Shown here one piece after another: positions 26,812 to 36,385 of a stretch of DNA of 64,000 bases (position 1 is its first letter; each line of letters begins with the position of its first letter). The stretch covers positions 2,601,977-2,665,976 of the forward strand of contig NZ_AP018248.1 of the NCBI RefSeq assembly GCF_002368295.1. The letters are read 5' to 3'. This DNA comes from Tolypothrix tenuis PCC 7101. GTDB taxonomy: Bacteria; Cyanobacteriota; Cyanobacteriia; Cyanobacteriales; Nostocaceae. The translations under genes were made by a program, and so were the position numbers. The notes below the pieces were generated by a model. It worked only from the letters and a program-made list of their open reading frames with translations, was not told the DNA's origin and made no database searches.

Positions 26812-27429
26812 GATCTAAATTATCCTTCGGGAGCTAAGTCAAGGGCGTTAGTAAGTCTCTTGGCGGGGATGGACTAACGCCTTTTTAATTATCGATGCAC
26901 CCTTAGTAATACATTATTTTTGTGTTGTCAACACCTGGTACTAAGCAGTGCAAGTAAATAATTTCCTATTTTGAGTATGAAATTTTACTCCTATAATTAG
27001 ATGCTCTACTAAACTTGCTATTTTCACTGCAATTAGGAGCTGGTGTACTTAGTTCTAAGATTACTCTATTTAGGACATTATCAAAAAAAAATAAATTTTT
27101 TTCTGTGCAAGTTTTGAGTAAAAAATTATTTTGCCAGCACAACGATTAACTGAACTAGGTTTGTTAAGATTTAGCACTAACTAAATCGATTTGTTGCTCG
27201 ACTTACAACCTAGACAGTTTTGGCATAAATTTCAGGGTTGACAATTTAGTACAGAACAATTGAATATATACTGGGCACATTGTGCAATTTTTATCTGTGG
27301 GGTATGACCCCCTTAATCCACTTGTAATTAAAAAATATTCCCGTAAATAAATTCAAAAATGGTGCGTTAACAGAGTGTAATGCACGCTACAAAATATGGA
27401 ATAAAGTTGAAACCTAATAATTTATAAAA
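26812..27429. other. AT-rich spacer before the ATP-grasp gene
   Basis: 618 bp without a supported gene. It contains the hairpin at 26841-26884 and otherwise AT-rich DNA. A 76-codon frame across 26647-26877 is the antisense of the small gene and its leader. Confidence 0.55.
26841..26884 (+). terminator. 12-bp hairpin with T run
   Basis: AAGGGCGTTAGT and ACTAACGCCTTT pair around a 20-base loop, followed by TTAATT. On the plus strand it looks like a terminator. On the minus strand it lies 30-75 bases before the start of the 78-residue gene, so it could be a leader structure. Confidence 0.5.
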
Positions 27430-28419
27430 ATGAAGACACCATTTGTTGTCACAATAATTGAAAAAGTTGTTGAGCAAATTGGAGCAGTATTAGTATTAGA
27501 CCCAGAATGTAAATATGTAGGTCACATTACTTTTAAAAATGGGAAAAAAACTGTTTTTCGCTCTACGCATTTCAGCCTTAATGGTTTTGGAGCAGCAGAG
27601 TTAGCGAAGGATAAAGGTTCCTCTAGTTTTTTTCTCAATCATTTTGGCTATAAAGTTCCTGAAGGCAAAACTTTTTTTAACGAAAAATTATGCAAACAAA
27701 TTGAGACGTTAAGAAATATCGATGATGGTTTTAACTATGCTAAGTATTTGGGAATGCCTGTAATAGTTAAACCACTTAATCTCAGCCAAGGTAGATTCGT
27801 AACTAAAGTTTATAATAAACGAGAATACTATCAAGTAGCAAAAAAAATATTACAAATTACTCCAGGCTTAATTGTTGAGAGATTCCATATTGGCAATGAC
27901 TACAGAATTGTAGTCTTAGATCAAGAAGTGATGGTTGCCTATCAGCGAATCCCTTTATTTATTGTAGGTGATGGAGAATCTACTGTTTTAGAGCTTTTGC
28001 ATCAAAAGCAAGAAATTCTCAATCAACATTCTAGAAAAATTATCGATTTTGAAGATTTTAGAATTGCTCAAAAATTAAAAAGGCAAAAATTAGCCTTTGA
28101 GAGTGTGCTTCCCCCAGGTAATATTGTTTATCTTTTAGACAATGCAAATTTGTCGAGTGGCGGAGATGCTGTAGATTTAAGCGACATTATTCATCCCGAT
28201 TTTAAAAAATTGGCAATTAATATCACTAAAGATATGGGTTTAAGATTAGCGGGAGTAGATATCATTACGAGTGATATCACAATGCCAATGGTAGACTACA
28301 CAATTATTGAAGTTAACGGTTCTCCAGGATTGCTCAATTATGCTTCGTTGGGTGAATTGCAAACTCGGAGAGTTGAAAATCTCTATCTCAAAGTTCTGCT
28401 AACAATTGAGAATGAATGA
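27430..28419 (+). CDS. Stand-alone ATP-grasp ligase, cyanophycin-synthetase-like
   Basis: A 329-residue enzyme with an ATP-grasp core. It shows LAKDKGSSSFFLNHFGYKVPEG (about 57-80), PVIVKPLNLSQG (about 113-124), LIVERFHIGNDYRIVVLD (about 155-172), IVGDGESTVLELL (about 183-195), LAGVDIITSDI near 277 and the metal/nucleotide motif YTIIEVNGSPGL (about 295-306). This arrangement matches the ATP-grasp domain of cyanophycin synthetase and GshAB-type ligases, but the Mur-ligase-like half is absent. It should join a carboxylate to an amine through an acyl phosphate; the substrates are unknown. No precursor peptide gene is obvious beside it. Confidence 0.8.
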   Translation: MKTPFVVTIIEKVVEQIGAVLVLDPECKYVGHITFKNGKKTVFRSTHFSLNGFGAAELAKDKGSSSFFLNHFGYKVPEGKTFFNEKLCKQIETLRNIDDGFNYAKYLGMPVIVKPLNLSQGRFVTKVYNKREYYQVAKKILQITPGLIVERFHIGNDYRIVVLDQEVMVAYQRIPLFIVGDGESTVLELLHQKQEILNQHSRKIIDFEDFRIAQKLKRQKLAFESVLPPGNIVYLLDNANLSSGGDAVDLSDIIHPDFKKLAINITKDMGLRLAGVDIITSDITMPMVDYTIIEVNGSPGLLNYASLGELQTRRVENLYLKVLLTIENE

Positions 28420-29489
28420 AGGATTGGGGATTGGGGATTAGGGACTGGGGATTAGGGACTGGGTTTAAAAGAACAAAGTTATTGCACTGAAAAATATAAA
28501 TTAAAAACACAAATCAAGTGCAGATTTTATTTTTGGATTAAGGTGAGAGCGATCGCACTCTTAAATAAAGAATCCCCCCAAGTCCTGAAAATCCAGGTTG
28601 TTTGAGGGGTTCAAATGTTGCAGCAAAAAGTGAATTACTCTTCAGTAAACAGGGTTTCGGTTAAAATTTCAATAAGTTTAGGTTAAGTTTCCGTAAAGAA
28701 GCTGTCAAAGATTCGTGAAGCCTACAAATAAAATCAGCCATTCTACATCTGAAATCTATGGCAGTAGGCAGGTTCAAAAGAATCTTCGACTCAGTAAAAT
28801 TATCGAGAAAATGATTCTCACACGAAATTTTATTGGTGGCTAGAGGGTTTTCTCCCCTCATGGGTGCTGGGGACTGGGGACTGGGGACTGGGGATTGGGG
28901 ATTGGGGATTGGGGATTAGGGACTGGGGATTAGGGAGATAAGGGAAAAAAATCCCATTACCAATTACCAATTACCCATTACCAAATGACAAATAGATAAT
29001 TCGTGTAGGCGTAGCCCGCCTATGCGAATCTAACCAATCTTACTACCAAATTTATCTCTACACCCTTATCTAACTTTCTGCCTTTAGCCTCTTGAGGGCA
29101 GATATGAGAGATGCACTTGATTATCCGGATGTGTCTAAATCGATTATTTAATGTATCAAAACATAAATAGTTAGCAAAAAATACAAAATCAATAATTTTA
29201 TAGTTGTTAATTCTTTATAAAGAAGAATGGGAACACAAGAAGGTAATTAACATTCTTTGTAATTACCATAATTGGGCAGATTTTTAACCGCAGATTCACG
29301 CTAAGTCAGCGCCGAGTAACGCAGAGGACTGCTAATTTTATTGGGTATGAACTTAGGAAATTTTGTATTTAGAAGTACTATGTATGGTAAAAAAATGTGA
29401 AATTTTAATTTTAAATTCCTGTTAGGCAAGGGTGATATTTTTTGTGTTATAAAACTCACAGCAATTTATCTTAGAGCAAAAAATACTCT
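28420..29489. other. Repeat- and structure-rich spacer
   Basis: About 1070 bp without a supported gene. It has GGGGATT/GGGACT heptamers (28424-28463 and 28866-28940) and a structured segment at 28570-28612 (GAA-CCCC/GGGGTTC enclosing CCTG/CAGG), which may end the ATP-grasp transcript. It also has a TAGGCG/CGCCTA hairpin near 29006 and a CGCAGAGG-type repeat at about 29288-29325. The reading frame at 28661-28861 (minus) is not convincing. Confidence 0.6.
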
Positions 29490-32024
29490 ATGGAAACAGA
29501 ACAACTGGAGCGTTTTAAAGAGTATGGCGAATTCATCCTCCAGAAATTAGACTCTGTACCTGAATATCCCTCCAAGCAAGAAGATTGGGTACCAGCTAGT
29601 CTTGATGAGAGTCTGTTTCGCTTGCGGGAAGCTGCTCAAAAAACTGTAGAACTGGCTACCTCACCTGTCAAAATTGGGGTGATGGGTGAATTTAGCAGTG
29701 GGAAAACTTTGCTGCTAGGTAGTTTAATTGGCTACGCTGATGCTTTACCTGTAAGTGAAAATCCAACTACGGGAAACGTTACAGCTATACATATCATCCC
29801 CCAGGAAGGCTTTGCAACTACTCAGCTAGGCAATTTTACTGTAGAGTACCTGGATGATGAAGGTGTGCATGATTGTCTGCGGTTTATGTTGGGGGAAGCT
29901 AATCGTTGCACCATTGCTGCTGGACTTCCACCGGCGCTGCTGTCGAAGCTGAAGGAACCAAAAGATATTCTCAACTGGTGTGAAGAAACTTGGAAGAGTA
30001 GCAATAATTTGGAGTTGCGTTATTTACTGCGGGAATTAGTCACATTTATCCGCGCTTATCTATCTTACGGTGAGGCGATGTGTGGTGGATGCTACCAAAT
30101 TAATGCTACCACTGCCCGTGAGGGGTTGCAGTTACTCGAGCAGCCAATGGCAATTCAAACCCTCAGCTTTGATGATTTACCACCTGCTCATATTAAATTA
30201 CCAAGTCCACCGCAAAGATTAGCCTCAAAGTTATTACAGAATAGTTTCCCCTTGATTCGCCGTGTAGATATTGAAGTGAAAATCTCACGGGAAATTTGGG
30301 ATGTTACAGGTGCTTCAGAATTTATTTTGCTGGACTTTCCGGGGTTGGGTGCTTCTAATTCGGGGACGCGAGACACATTTTTATCCCTGCGAGAATTAGC
30401 AGAGGTGCAGACAATTCTCGTATTGCTCAATGGTAAATCGCCAGGAAGTGATCGCGCCAATAAAATCTTTACCATGATGCAGCAGCAGCGACCAGGACAA
30501 GACCTCAAGGATCTGATTCTGGTGGGTGTGGGACGCTTCGATCAACTTCCCTTGGAAAGCGAAGGTGGGGAAAGGGAACTCGATCAACTGATTAACGATA
30601 GCGCCGAAAATCATCCTTTACAGGAAAGCAGCGTTTTTCAGAAACTTAAAGTTTTACAAACAACTATTGACGCAGCCAGCGCTTTTACTACTCAAAAAGA
30701 CCGCATCGTTTTACTATCACCACTGTTAGGACTAGCAGATTTAGCGAAACGTTCCACTTCAGTAAAAGCAGGTTCGCCAGAGTTTTTAGCTAACCTCGAT
30801 TATCCCGATTATCTAGACCGTTCTAAAAGGTTACAAGAAAAATGGGGCAGATTAAGCGATCGCTTATTAACAACTGATGGGCGTAATTATCTTGGCAGAC
30901 AACTGGGTTACTTTGCTCAAGATGGGGGTATTAGTAAGCTACGGGAATTAATTCAAAAACACGTTGCTACCCACGGACTGAAGCAATTGTATGAAGATAC
31001 AAAACGTGCGGCGGAAGTTGTGCGTCAGCAACAAGATAATCTCAAAAATATTCTCCACGAAATTCACGAACAAGGAATACCCACCGGAGACAGTCCCGCT
31101 TTTCTGGAATTACGAGAAGCAATTGAAAATTTAGATAAAAGCTATAGAAACTTCCAAAAAGATTTAGGAAAAGAACCTCTCAAAGATAGACGCAGCGTTG
31201 CTGTTAGCGATGTGGTGAAAGATGAATTAACTTTTAGAATCCTCAGTTGGAGTCAATGGACTTTACTGTTCAACAAAGTCAATAATGGTACAATTGCCCT
31301 CACAGAATCTAAAGGTGCAGCTGGCAAGTTATTTGAGCGGGGAAACCGAGTTAATATTACAATTCCCACCAAAAGCGACGATTTTTATCCCATCTTTGCC
31401 AAGACGATTCAAGAAGTAGAAGAATTTGCGCGCGATCGCATTAGTCAAGCGATTGGAGATTTGCTAACTAAGTTATCAAATTACGTTGCTAAAGAACGAG
31501 AATTTCTGCAAACAAATCTCAACCCAGAGATGGAATCAGATATTGAATCAAAATTTGGTATCGAAGAAGCAGAACTTTTTTATAAACTACTTTTAGGCTG
31601 TGACCCTAATCAATGGCAAGAAGCAATTATTTCTGAGATTCATAATCAAGAAAAATCGATTGCACCGGAAATGATATTTCCCTTAGCACGTCAAGATGAA
31701 AAACATAATATAGGGCAAATTTTTGATTGGGCCCCTGAACGCAACGGTGCGCCTAAAGCCAACAATCATCAACTTTTTGTCTTGCGTCTTAGAGATGAAA
31801 TTACTGCTAGCGCCAGTCTGCATCTTGTGCAATATGTCAGCGAAGTGAATCAAAAAGTGAACGCTGAATTACAAGGAATTTTGGATCAAATTATTCCCAG
31901 TTTGCAAAATATTTCTAAAAAAGAGAATTTACTTAGACATATTGCTGCTGGCGACACCCCATCACAATCATCTATACCCACTTGGTTGCAAATTCTCGCT
32001 GATGTCTCAACGAAGAATTATTAG
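29490..32024 (+). CDS. Dynamin-like large GTPase
   Basis: An 844-residue protein. The G domain starts with the P-loop GEFSSGKTLLLGSL (about 66-79), then a switch I threonine in PTTGNVTAIH (about 92-101), the G3 motif LLDFPGLGASNSGTRD (about 279-294) and a G4-like GVGRFDQLP (about 343-351). The long C-terminal part is mostly helical with charged coiled-coil segments (about 500-560 and 690-830), as in bacterial dynamin-like proteins. No TM helix is seen. It is the first of three same-strand genes, 117 bp before the Hsp70-like gene. The SrfC family of enteric bacteria is a possible distant relative. Role unknown. Confidence 0.82.
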   Translation: METEQLERFKEYGEFILQKLDSVPEYPSKQEDWVPASLDESLFRLREAAQKTVELATSPVKIGVMGEFSSGKTLLLGSLIGYADALPVSENPTTGNVTAIHIIPQEGFATTQLGNFTVEYLDDEGVHDCLRFMLGEANRCTIAAGLPPALLSKLKEPKDILNWCEETWKSSNNLELRYLLRELVTFIRAYLSYGEAMCGGCYQINATTAREGLQLLEQPMAIQTLSFDDLPPAHIKLPSPPQRLASKLLQNSFPLIRRVDIEVKISREIWDVTGASEFILLDFPGLGASNSGTRDTFLSLRELAEVQTILVLLNGKSPGSDRANKIFTMMQQQRPGQDLKDLILVGVGRFDQLPLESEGGERELDQLINDSAENHPLQESSVFQKLKVLQTTIDAASAFTTQKDRIVLLSPLLGLADLAKRSTSVKAGSPEFLANLDYPDYLDRSKRLQEKWGRLSDRLLTTDGRNYLGRQLGYFAQDGGISKLRELIQKHVATHGLKQLYEDTKRAAEVVRQQQDNLKNILHEIHEQGIPTGDSPAFLELREAIENLDKSYRNFQKDLGKEPLKDRRSVAVSDVVKDELTFRILSWSQWTLLFNKVNNGTIALTESKGAAGKLFERGNRVNITIPTKSDDFYPIFAKTIQEVEEFARDRISQAIGDLLTKLSNYVAKEREFLQTNLNPEMESDIESKFGIEEAELFYKLLLGCDPNQWQEAIISEIHNQEKSIAPEMIFPLARQDEKHNIGQIFDWAPERNGAPKANNHQLFVLRLRDEITASASLHLVQYVSEVNQKVNAELQGILDQIIPSLQNISKKENLLRHIAAGDTPSQSSIPTWLQILADVSTKNY

Positions 32025-32052
32025 TAAATAGTGCTAAGAAACAAACTCCATC

Positions 32053-32118
32053 AAGCAAAAAACGCAAAGTAGAAACTCTGCGAAACTCTGCGCTAACCTT
32101 AGCGTTCCTCTGCGTTTA
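32053..32118. repeat. CGCAGAG-type dispersed repeat in the operon spacer
   Basis: AAACTCTGCGAAACTCTGCG and AACCTTAGCGTTCCTCTGCG fill the gap between the GTPase and Hsp70-like genes. Related units occur at about 29288-29325, 35108-35158 and 48914-48990. Confidence 0.65.
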
Positions 32119-32141
32119 AAATTACCCCCTCCACAAATCCC

Positions 32142-35102
32142 ATGAACTCCTCCCAACTAAATAGCGAACAACAAAAAAGATTTCCCGGATGGTTAGCTGT
32201 CGATTTTGGCACATCCAACTCTACTGTCACCCTATTCGATCCCATCGAAGTACCCATCGCCGAAGTATTACCCAGAGAACAAGAAATGCGACTGCGCGAT
32301 CGCATGGCGCAATGGCTGAATTCTCCGGCGGGAATTGCTTTACCCGATGTCAGTGCTAGCGATTGGGATAAATTTATTGCTGATATTAGTAAGAATCTAG
32401 AAATCGAACCTAGCCGCTTAAGCGAAGTGTTTGAAAGTGATAATAGAGAACGATTTTTAGAAGCAATTCGCCAAATTGAACTATGTTTAGGAACAAGCGA
32501 TCGCTTTCGCCGTGCTGTTAGTAAAAAGCTTTATCAGATATATCATGAAGTCTTCCGCGTTCCTACCCTAGAATCACAAAATCTCATCCCTGTTGTTTTA
32601 GATATTGATCGCCGCAGTACCGAAATTAAAAGTGAGTTAGAAATCTCGCGATTATCAGCTTTACAACTGAAAATGGGTAGAGAAGCAAGCGACAACAGAA
32701 AAAAAGCGATCGCGCAAGGAACTAGCAGTGCTTTAAAAGAAATTATTAGCCGCTTTCATCACTCACCCAAACGCTATTTTGGACAGGATCGTTCTTTTCC
32801 AGTAATTGTAGATGAAGATGAAGAAACAATTAATGTTAACCAATTAATTCAAGCCGCTTGGGGACATTTAATTGAGTTAACCCAAGACTATCGCCAACGC
32901 GCTAGACGCAAGTTTTCTGAAGGGGGATTTCTTTCCGCAGTTGTTACCTATCCCACCGTCGCACCGCCTGTTGTGCGTAAGGAAGTTAGGGAATTAGTTG
33001 AACAATTAGGATTAGATGATGTCCAAACTGCTTATGATGAAGCGGTTTCTGTAGCTATATTTTTCCTGTGGCGAGAATTTGGCGGTAATCTCAATATTGG
33101 GATTGAATCTTTCAAGACTCGTTGTCGCCAAGAAGGAAATAAATGGTCACAAAATGTCCTAGTTTTAGATATTGGTGGTGGTACTACAGACTTAGCTTTA
33201 ATTGAACTCACATTAGAAGATAAAACGCCTTTCTTTGCTGATAATGAAGACCGAGGCTTAGGGGGACGCTACTATAAACTCACACCCAAACTATTAGGTT
33301 CATCAGGACATTTACAACTAGGTGGCGAGTTAATCACCCTGCGAATATTCCGACTTTTAAAAGTTGCGATCGCAGATTTTTTATTAACAGCAGTTTCCAC
33401 TGGTGATTTAAGCAGCGATAAGCTGGAAGATTTAATTAATTCTGAATTAAATGAACGCTTCCTAGAAAATGGACAATTCAAAAGTGGCAGTATTTTAAAA
33501 TGTGTGGATAAAGAAAATCCTGAAGGTGACGCTGCTTATAAAGACGCTTTAGATACTGCGGAAAAAGTTTTACCTACCCGTTGGCAACAAGCACCGCAAC
33601 GTCTGCAAACATTTTATACCCTCTGGGATCATGCCGAAACTGCCAAAATCAAACTCGGACAAAAGACCCCAGAAGACGGTTCAATTTTGACTTTCAGCCT
33701 TTCTGAACAGCAAATTTATGAATTGCTAGTTCAAAGTGCCATTAAATACCAAGCAAAAGATACCAGTAGTATCTGCGTCACCATCGATAGTCAGCAATTT
33801 GATCGCGCCGCATCATCAGCTATTAAAGAAGCGATCGGTATTGCAAAAGGCTTGATGGATAGCCGCTTACGTCCAGAAGATACCAAAGTAGACTCGTGGA
33901 ATTCCCACAAAGTTGATTGGTTAATTTTATCGGGGAAAACTTGCAATCTCGACTTGGTACAGCGTCACATCTACCAAGAATTTAGTAAATCTCCCTACTT
34001 CGTATGGAACCCCGAACGCATTACCTTTGTGTTGGAATTTACCAAATTAGCTACCTCCGCTGGTGCTTGCTACGCCGAGAAATTACGGAGATTACGCTTC
34101 GACCCCGAAGAGTCAAAAGGATTACTTCGTAAAGGCGCAAATCAATTAGAAATTGATGTCAAAAACCTGTTTTATTATTTACCTTGCAACTTCAAACGCA
34201 AAACTCAAAGTAACGAACTGCTGACAATCTTTAAAGCCGGACAAGAACTTTATCAACTAGGCGCGGATGAAAGCGTTGCTAAAGTTCGGACTGAGTGGCA
34301 AGGTATACAGTTAACAAATATTATTTACCGTCAAGATTATGAAGATGGTGATTTGCGGCTGTGGGGTAGCTTTGATGGCAAAACTTTGATGGAAAAACTG
34401 GGATTATCAGAACCAGACTTCCTGAAGAAAATCAAAGTCCAATTTGAAATTGACCAAACCCTACAATTTAGTGTCTTACTTTGTCAAGGAAATCCACATT
34501 ATTTAATTGATGTTTCTGGTATTGATGTTAATTCTGTAATCTCTGCCGCCTCAGGAACTTCAGCCTTATTTGCTGATGGTAAATTAAAGTGGAATATTGC
34601 CGTAGAAAGACCTCATAAAGACTTAAATGATGGTGATATTGCCATCAATGTAATTGAGTCAGCAACAGTAGATCAACCAGATGCTTATCATCTTGTATTT
34701 GAAGCCGATAAAGATGTGAGTAAATCACTACAAGAATTCCATTATTTGCGCGATGGTTCACCAGAACCAGGAACCGGATTAATTAGTAATCCTCTACCTC
34801 CCTTCCCCAAAAATGGACAACACACCTTCTATGTTGTGCAAACTGACGCACAAACTAATACGAAAAAATGGATACGTATTGGTGCATTAAGTAAACCCGA
34901 TTTCGCTACAGATTACCCTTGCCAATATCGTGTCAGCATAGACAATTACGGGATTTTACGAATGCACGCCGGGGAAGTACCTTACTGGACATCAAGCGAT
35001 CAAAAATGTCTCAAACAAGAAGGATGTGTTTACCGTGCTGAACTAGAATTGCAACCCAATGAAGTTGATAAAGAACGCGATCCATTTTGCGGTATTCATT
35101 AG
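32142..35102 (+). CDS. Large Hsp70/actin-fold ATPase
   Basis: A 986-residue protein, far longer than DnaK. The Hsp70 ATPase motifs are spread out: phosphate-1 LAVDFGTSNSTVTLFD (about 16-31), a VVTYPTVAPP segment near 267, YDEAVSVAIFFLW near 298, phosphate-2 VLVLDIGGGTTDLALIEL (about 341-358) and an adenosine-like WLILSGKTCNLDLV near 592. Insertions of about 190 residues lie between the first two motifs. The C-terminal 300 residues are not a standard DnaK substrate-binding domain. The SrfB family is a possible relative. It is flanked by the dynamin-like gene and an unknown helical protein, suggesting a joint GTPase/ATPase complex in the cytoplasm. Function not known. Confidence 0.82.
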   Translation: MNSSQLNSEQQKRFPGWLAVDFGTSNSTVTLFDPIEVPIAEVLPREQEMRLRDRMAQWLNSPAGIALPDVSASDWDKFIADISKNLEIEPSRLSEVFESDNRERFLEAIRQIELCLGTSDRFRRAVSKKLYQIYHEVFRVPTLESQNLIPVVLDIDRRSTEIKSELEISRLSALQLKMGREASDNRKKAIAQGTSSALKEIISRFHHSPKRYFGQDRSFPVIVDEDEETINVNQLIQAAWGHLIELTQDYRQRARRKFSEGGFLSAVVTYPTVAPPVVRKEVRELVEQLGLDDVQTAYDEAVSVAIFFLWREFGGNLNIGIESFKTRCRQEGNKWSQNVLVLDIGGGTTDLALIELTLEDKTPFFADNEDRGLGGRYYKLTPKLLGSSGHLQLGGELITLRIFRLLKVAIADFLLTAVSTGDLSSDKLEDLINSELNERFLENGQFKSGSILKCVDKENPEGDAAYKDALDTAEKVLPTRWQQAPQRLQTFYTLWDHAETAKIKLGQKTPEDGSILTFSLSEQQIYELLVQSAIKYQAKDTSSICVTIDSQQFDRAASSAIKEAIGIAKGLMDSRLRPEDTKVDSWNSHKVDWLILSGKTCNLDLVQRHIYQEFSKSPYFVWNPERITFVLEFTKLATSAGACYAEKLRRLRFDPEESKGLLRKGANQLEIDVKNLFYYLPCNFKRKTQSNELLTIFKAGQELYQLGADESVAKVRTEWQGIQLTNIIYRQDYEDGDLRLWGSFDGKTLMEKLGLSEPDFLKKIKVQFEIDQTLQFSVLLCQGNPHYLIDVSGIDVNSVISAASGTSALFADGKLKWNIAVERPHKDLNDGDIAINVIESATVDQPDAYHLVFEADKDVSKSLQEFHYLRDGSPEPGTGLISNPLPPFPKNGQHTFYVVQTDAQTNTKKWIRIGALSKPDFATDYPCQYRVSIDNYGILRMHAGEVPYWTSSDQKCLKQEGCVYRAELELQPNEVDKERDPFCGIH

Positions 35103-35107
35103 GTAAT

Positions 35108-35158
35108 AAACTCACGCAAAAGCGCAAAGACGCAAAGGTTTTAAAATCTTAGCGTGAG
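35108..35158. repeat. CGCAAAG-type dispersed repeat
   Basis: CTCACGCAAAAGCGCAAAGACGCAAAGG, with CTTAGCGTGAG pairing back to CTCACGC. It fills most of the 88-bp gap between the Hsp70-like gene and the third gene of the cluster. Confidence 0.6.
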
Positions 35159-35190
35159 AAAGAAAGCAGGTAAAACTAGAGGCGAAATTC

Positions 35191-36285
35191 ATGCAGCACC
35201 TACGTCAGCTATTGGCAATAGAAAACTCCCAAATAGCCCAATTATTACGTTTTAGCCTGTACGGAATCGAAGCATCTTTAAAGCAAGCGCAAAAAGAACT
35301 ACCTAGCGATCCAGGGGCTAAATTATGCGACGAGGTGCTGCAAGAAATTCATAGTATTTTGCAAGTCAAATATCAAAAATCTTCAGAACTAAACTCTAAT
35401 CATGAATTAAAACTAATTCGTCTGAAGGAAGCTTTTAATATAGATAAAGACCTGAAATTATATTTAGGAAATTCTCAACTTCAAAGCCAAACAGATTCAG
35501 AATTATGGAACGAGATGCAACGCAAATTGCTACGAGTTCCTGAAGACTTAGCAACTGCTTGGCGACAACGTGCATTGACTTTAGCGCAAGAAGTTGGTGC
35601 AGTAGAAGATAATGCCAATCTCTACACCCTACCCTTCATCAGAGACGAAATTATTTACCCTGGATTGAGTGGTACTATCCAAGCTCAAGGCTTATATTTA
35701 TCTCAAAAATTACTGCCAAATTCGGAAATTATTCCCAATAACGAATCCAGCGATTTAAATTTACTAGCTGGCTATTTGCTGCTTTGTATAAAATTTATCG
35801 AAATAGACCCAGATTTACACCACGCCTTAAAGAGCGTATTTAGCTTTGATATTATTTCCTTAAACTCCAAGCCAGAACAGCAAACTCAATATATTGAAGC
35901 ATTAACAGGGCGCTTTCAGCGTACTCAAAAAGCTGTAGAAAATGCTGATCCAGTCTTAACCCTACGTGCTTGGATTGACATTGATGAAGCCATACACTCA
36001 TTAGTATTTGTCCCGCCAAGCGATCGCTATTCTTGGTGGGGTAACCTACAACAAGAATCACGCCGGATGCTGAAAAAATTTGTCGATCAAGCGATTAATG
36101 CAGGTAATGAAGTCAGAATCCGCCAATTATCAGGGCTTTACGCCGATATATGCGCTTTAACTAAAGATGACTTACAACTCGATTGTGGTGGTAATCCTGG
36201 CGAAGTTTTAGCTTGTCTGCGAGTTTACACACGAATTAATCAAGAAGAATCCCCAGGGCGAGTTATATTTCGCGCATCACGGTAG
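35191..36285 (+). CDS. Unknown helical protein, third gene of the GTPase/Hsp70 cluster
   Basis: A 364-residue soluble protein, mostly amphipathic helices by composition, with no signal peptide or TM segment. Visible blocks are HLRQLLAIENSQIAQLLRFSLYGIEASLKQAQKEL at the start, ADPVLTLRAWIDIDEAIHSLVFVPPSDRYSWWGNLQQESRRML near 250-292, and LQLDCGGNPGEVLACLRVYTRIN near the end. I do not recognise a family. Its position 88 bp after the Hsp70-like gene, same strand, suggests it is a cofactor or client of that machine. Confidence 0.7.
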   Translation: MQHLRQLLAIENSQIAQLLRFSLYGIEASLKQAQKELPSDPGAKLCDEVLQEIHSILQVKYQKSSELNSNHELKLIRLKEAFNIDKDLKLYLGNSQLQSQTDSELWNEMQRKLLRVPEDLATAWRQRALTLAQEVGAVEDNANLYTLPFIRDEIIYPGLSGTIQAQGLYLSQKLLPNSEIIPNNESSDLNLLAGYLLLCIKFIEIDPDLHHALKSVFSFDIISLNSKPEQQTQYIEALTGRFQRTQKAVENADPVLTLRAWIDIDEAIHSLVFVPPSDRYSWWGNLQQESRRMLKKFVDQAINAGNEVRIRQLSGLYADICALTKDDLQLDCGGNPGEVLACLRVYTRINQEESPGRVIFRASR

Positions 36286-36385
36286 TTTTTATTACAGGTT
36301 GTAATTGTTACCAGTTTTGATTGAATTTGCTAACCTAGTAAAAAGCTGTCAGATGTTAGCTTAATTAATCTACTGAGGTTGATTC

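Noticed and set aside
28661..28861. 66-codon minus-strand frame near the ATP-grasp gene, considered as a precursor peptide
   Set aside because: It points away from the enzyme, has no leader/core pattern or repeats, and its start context is poor.
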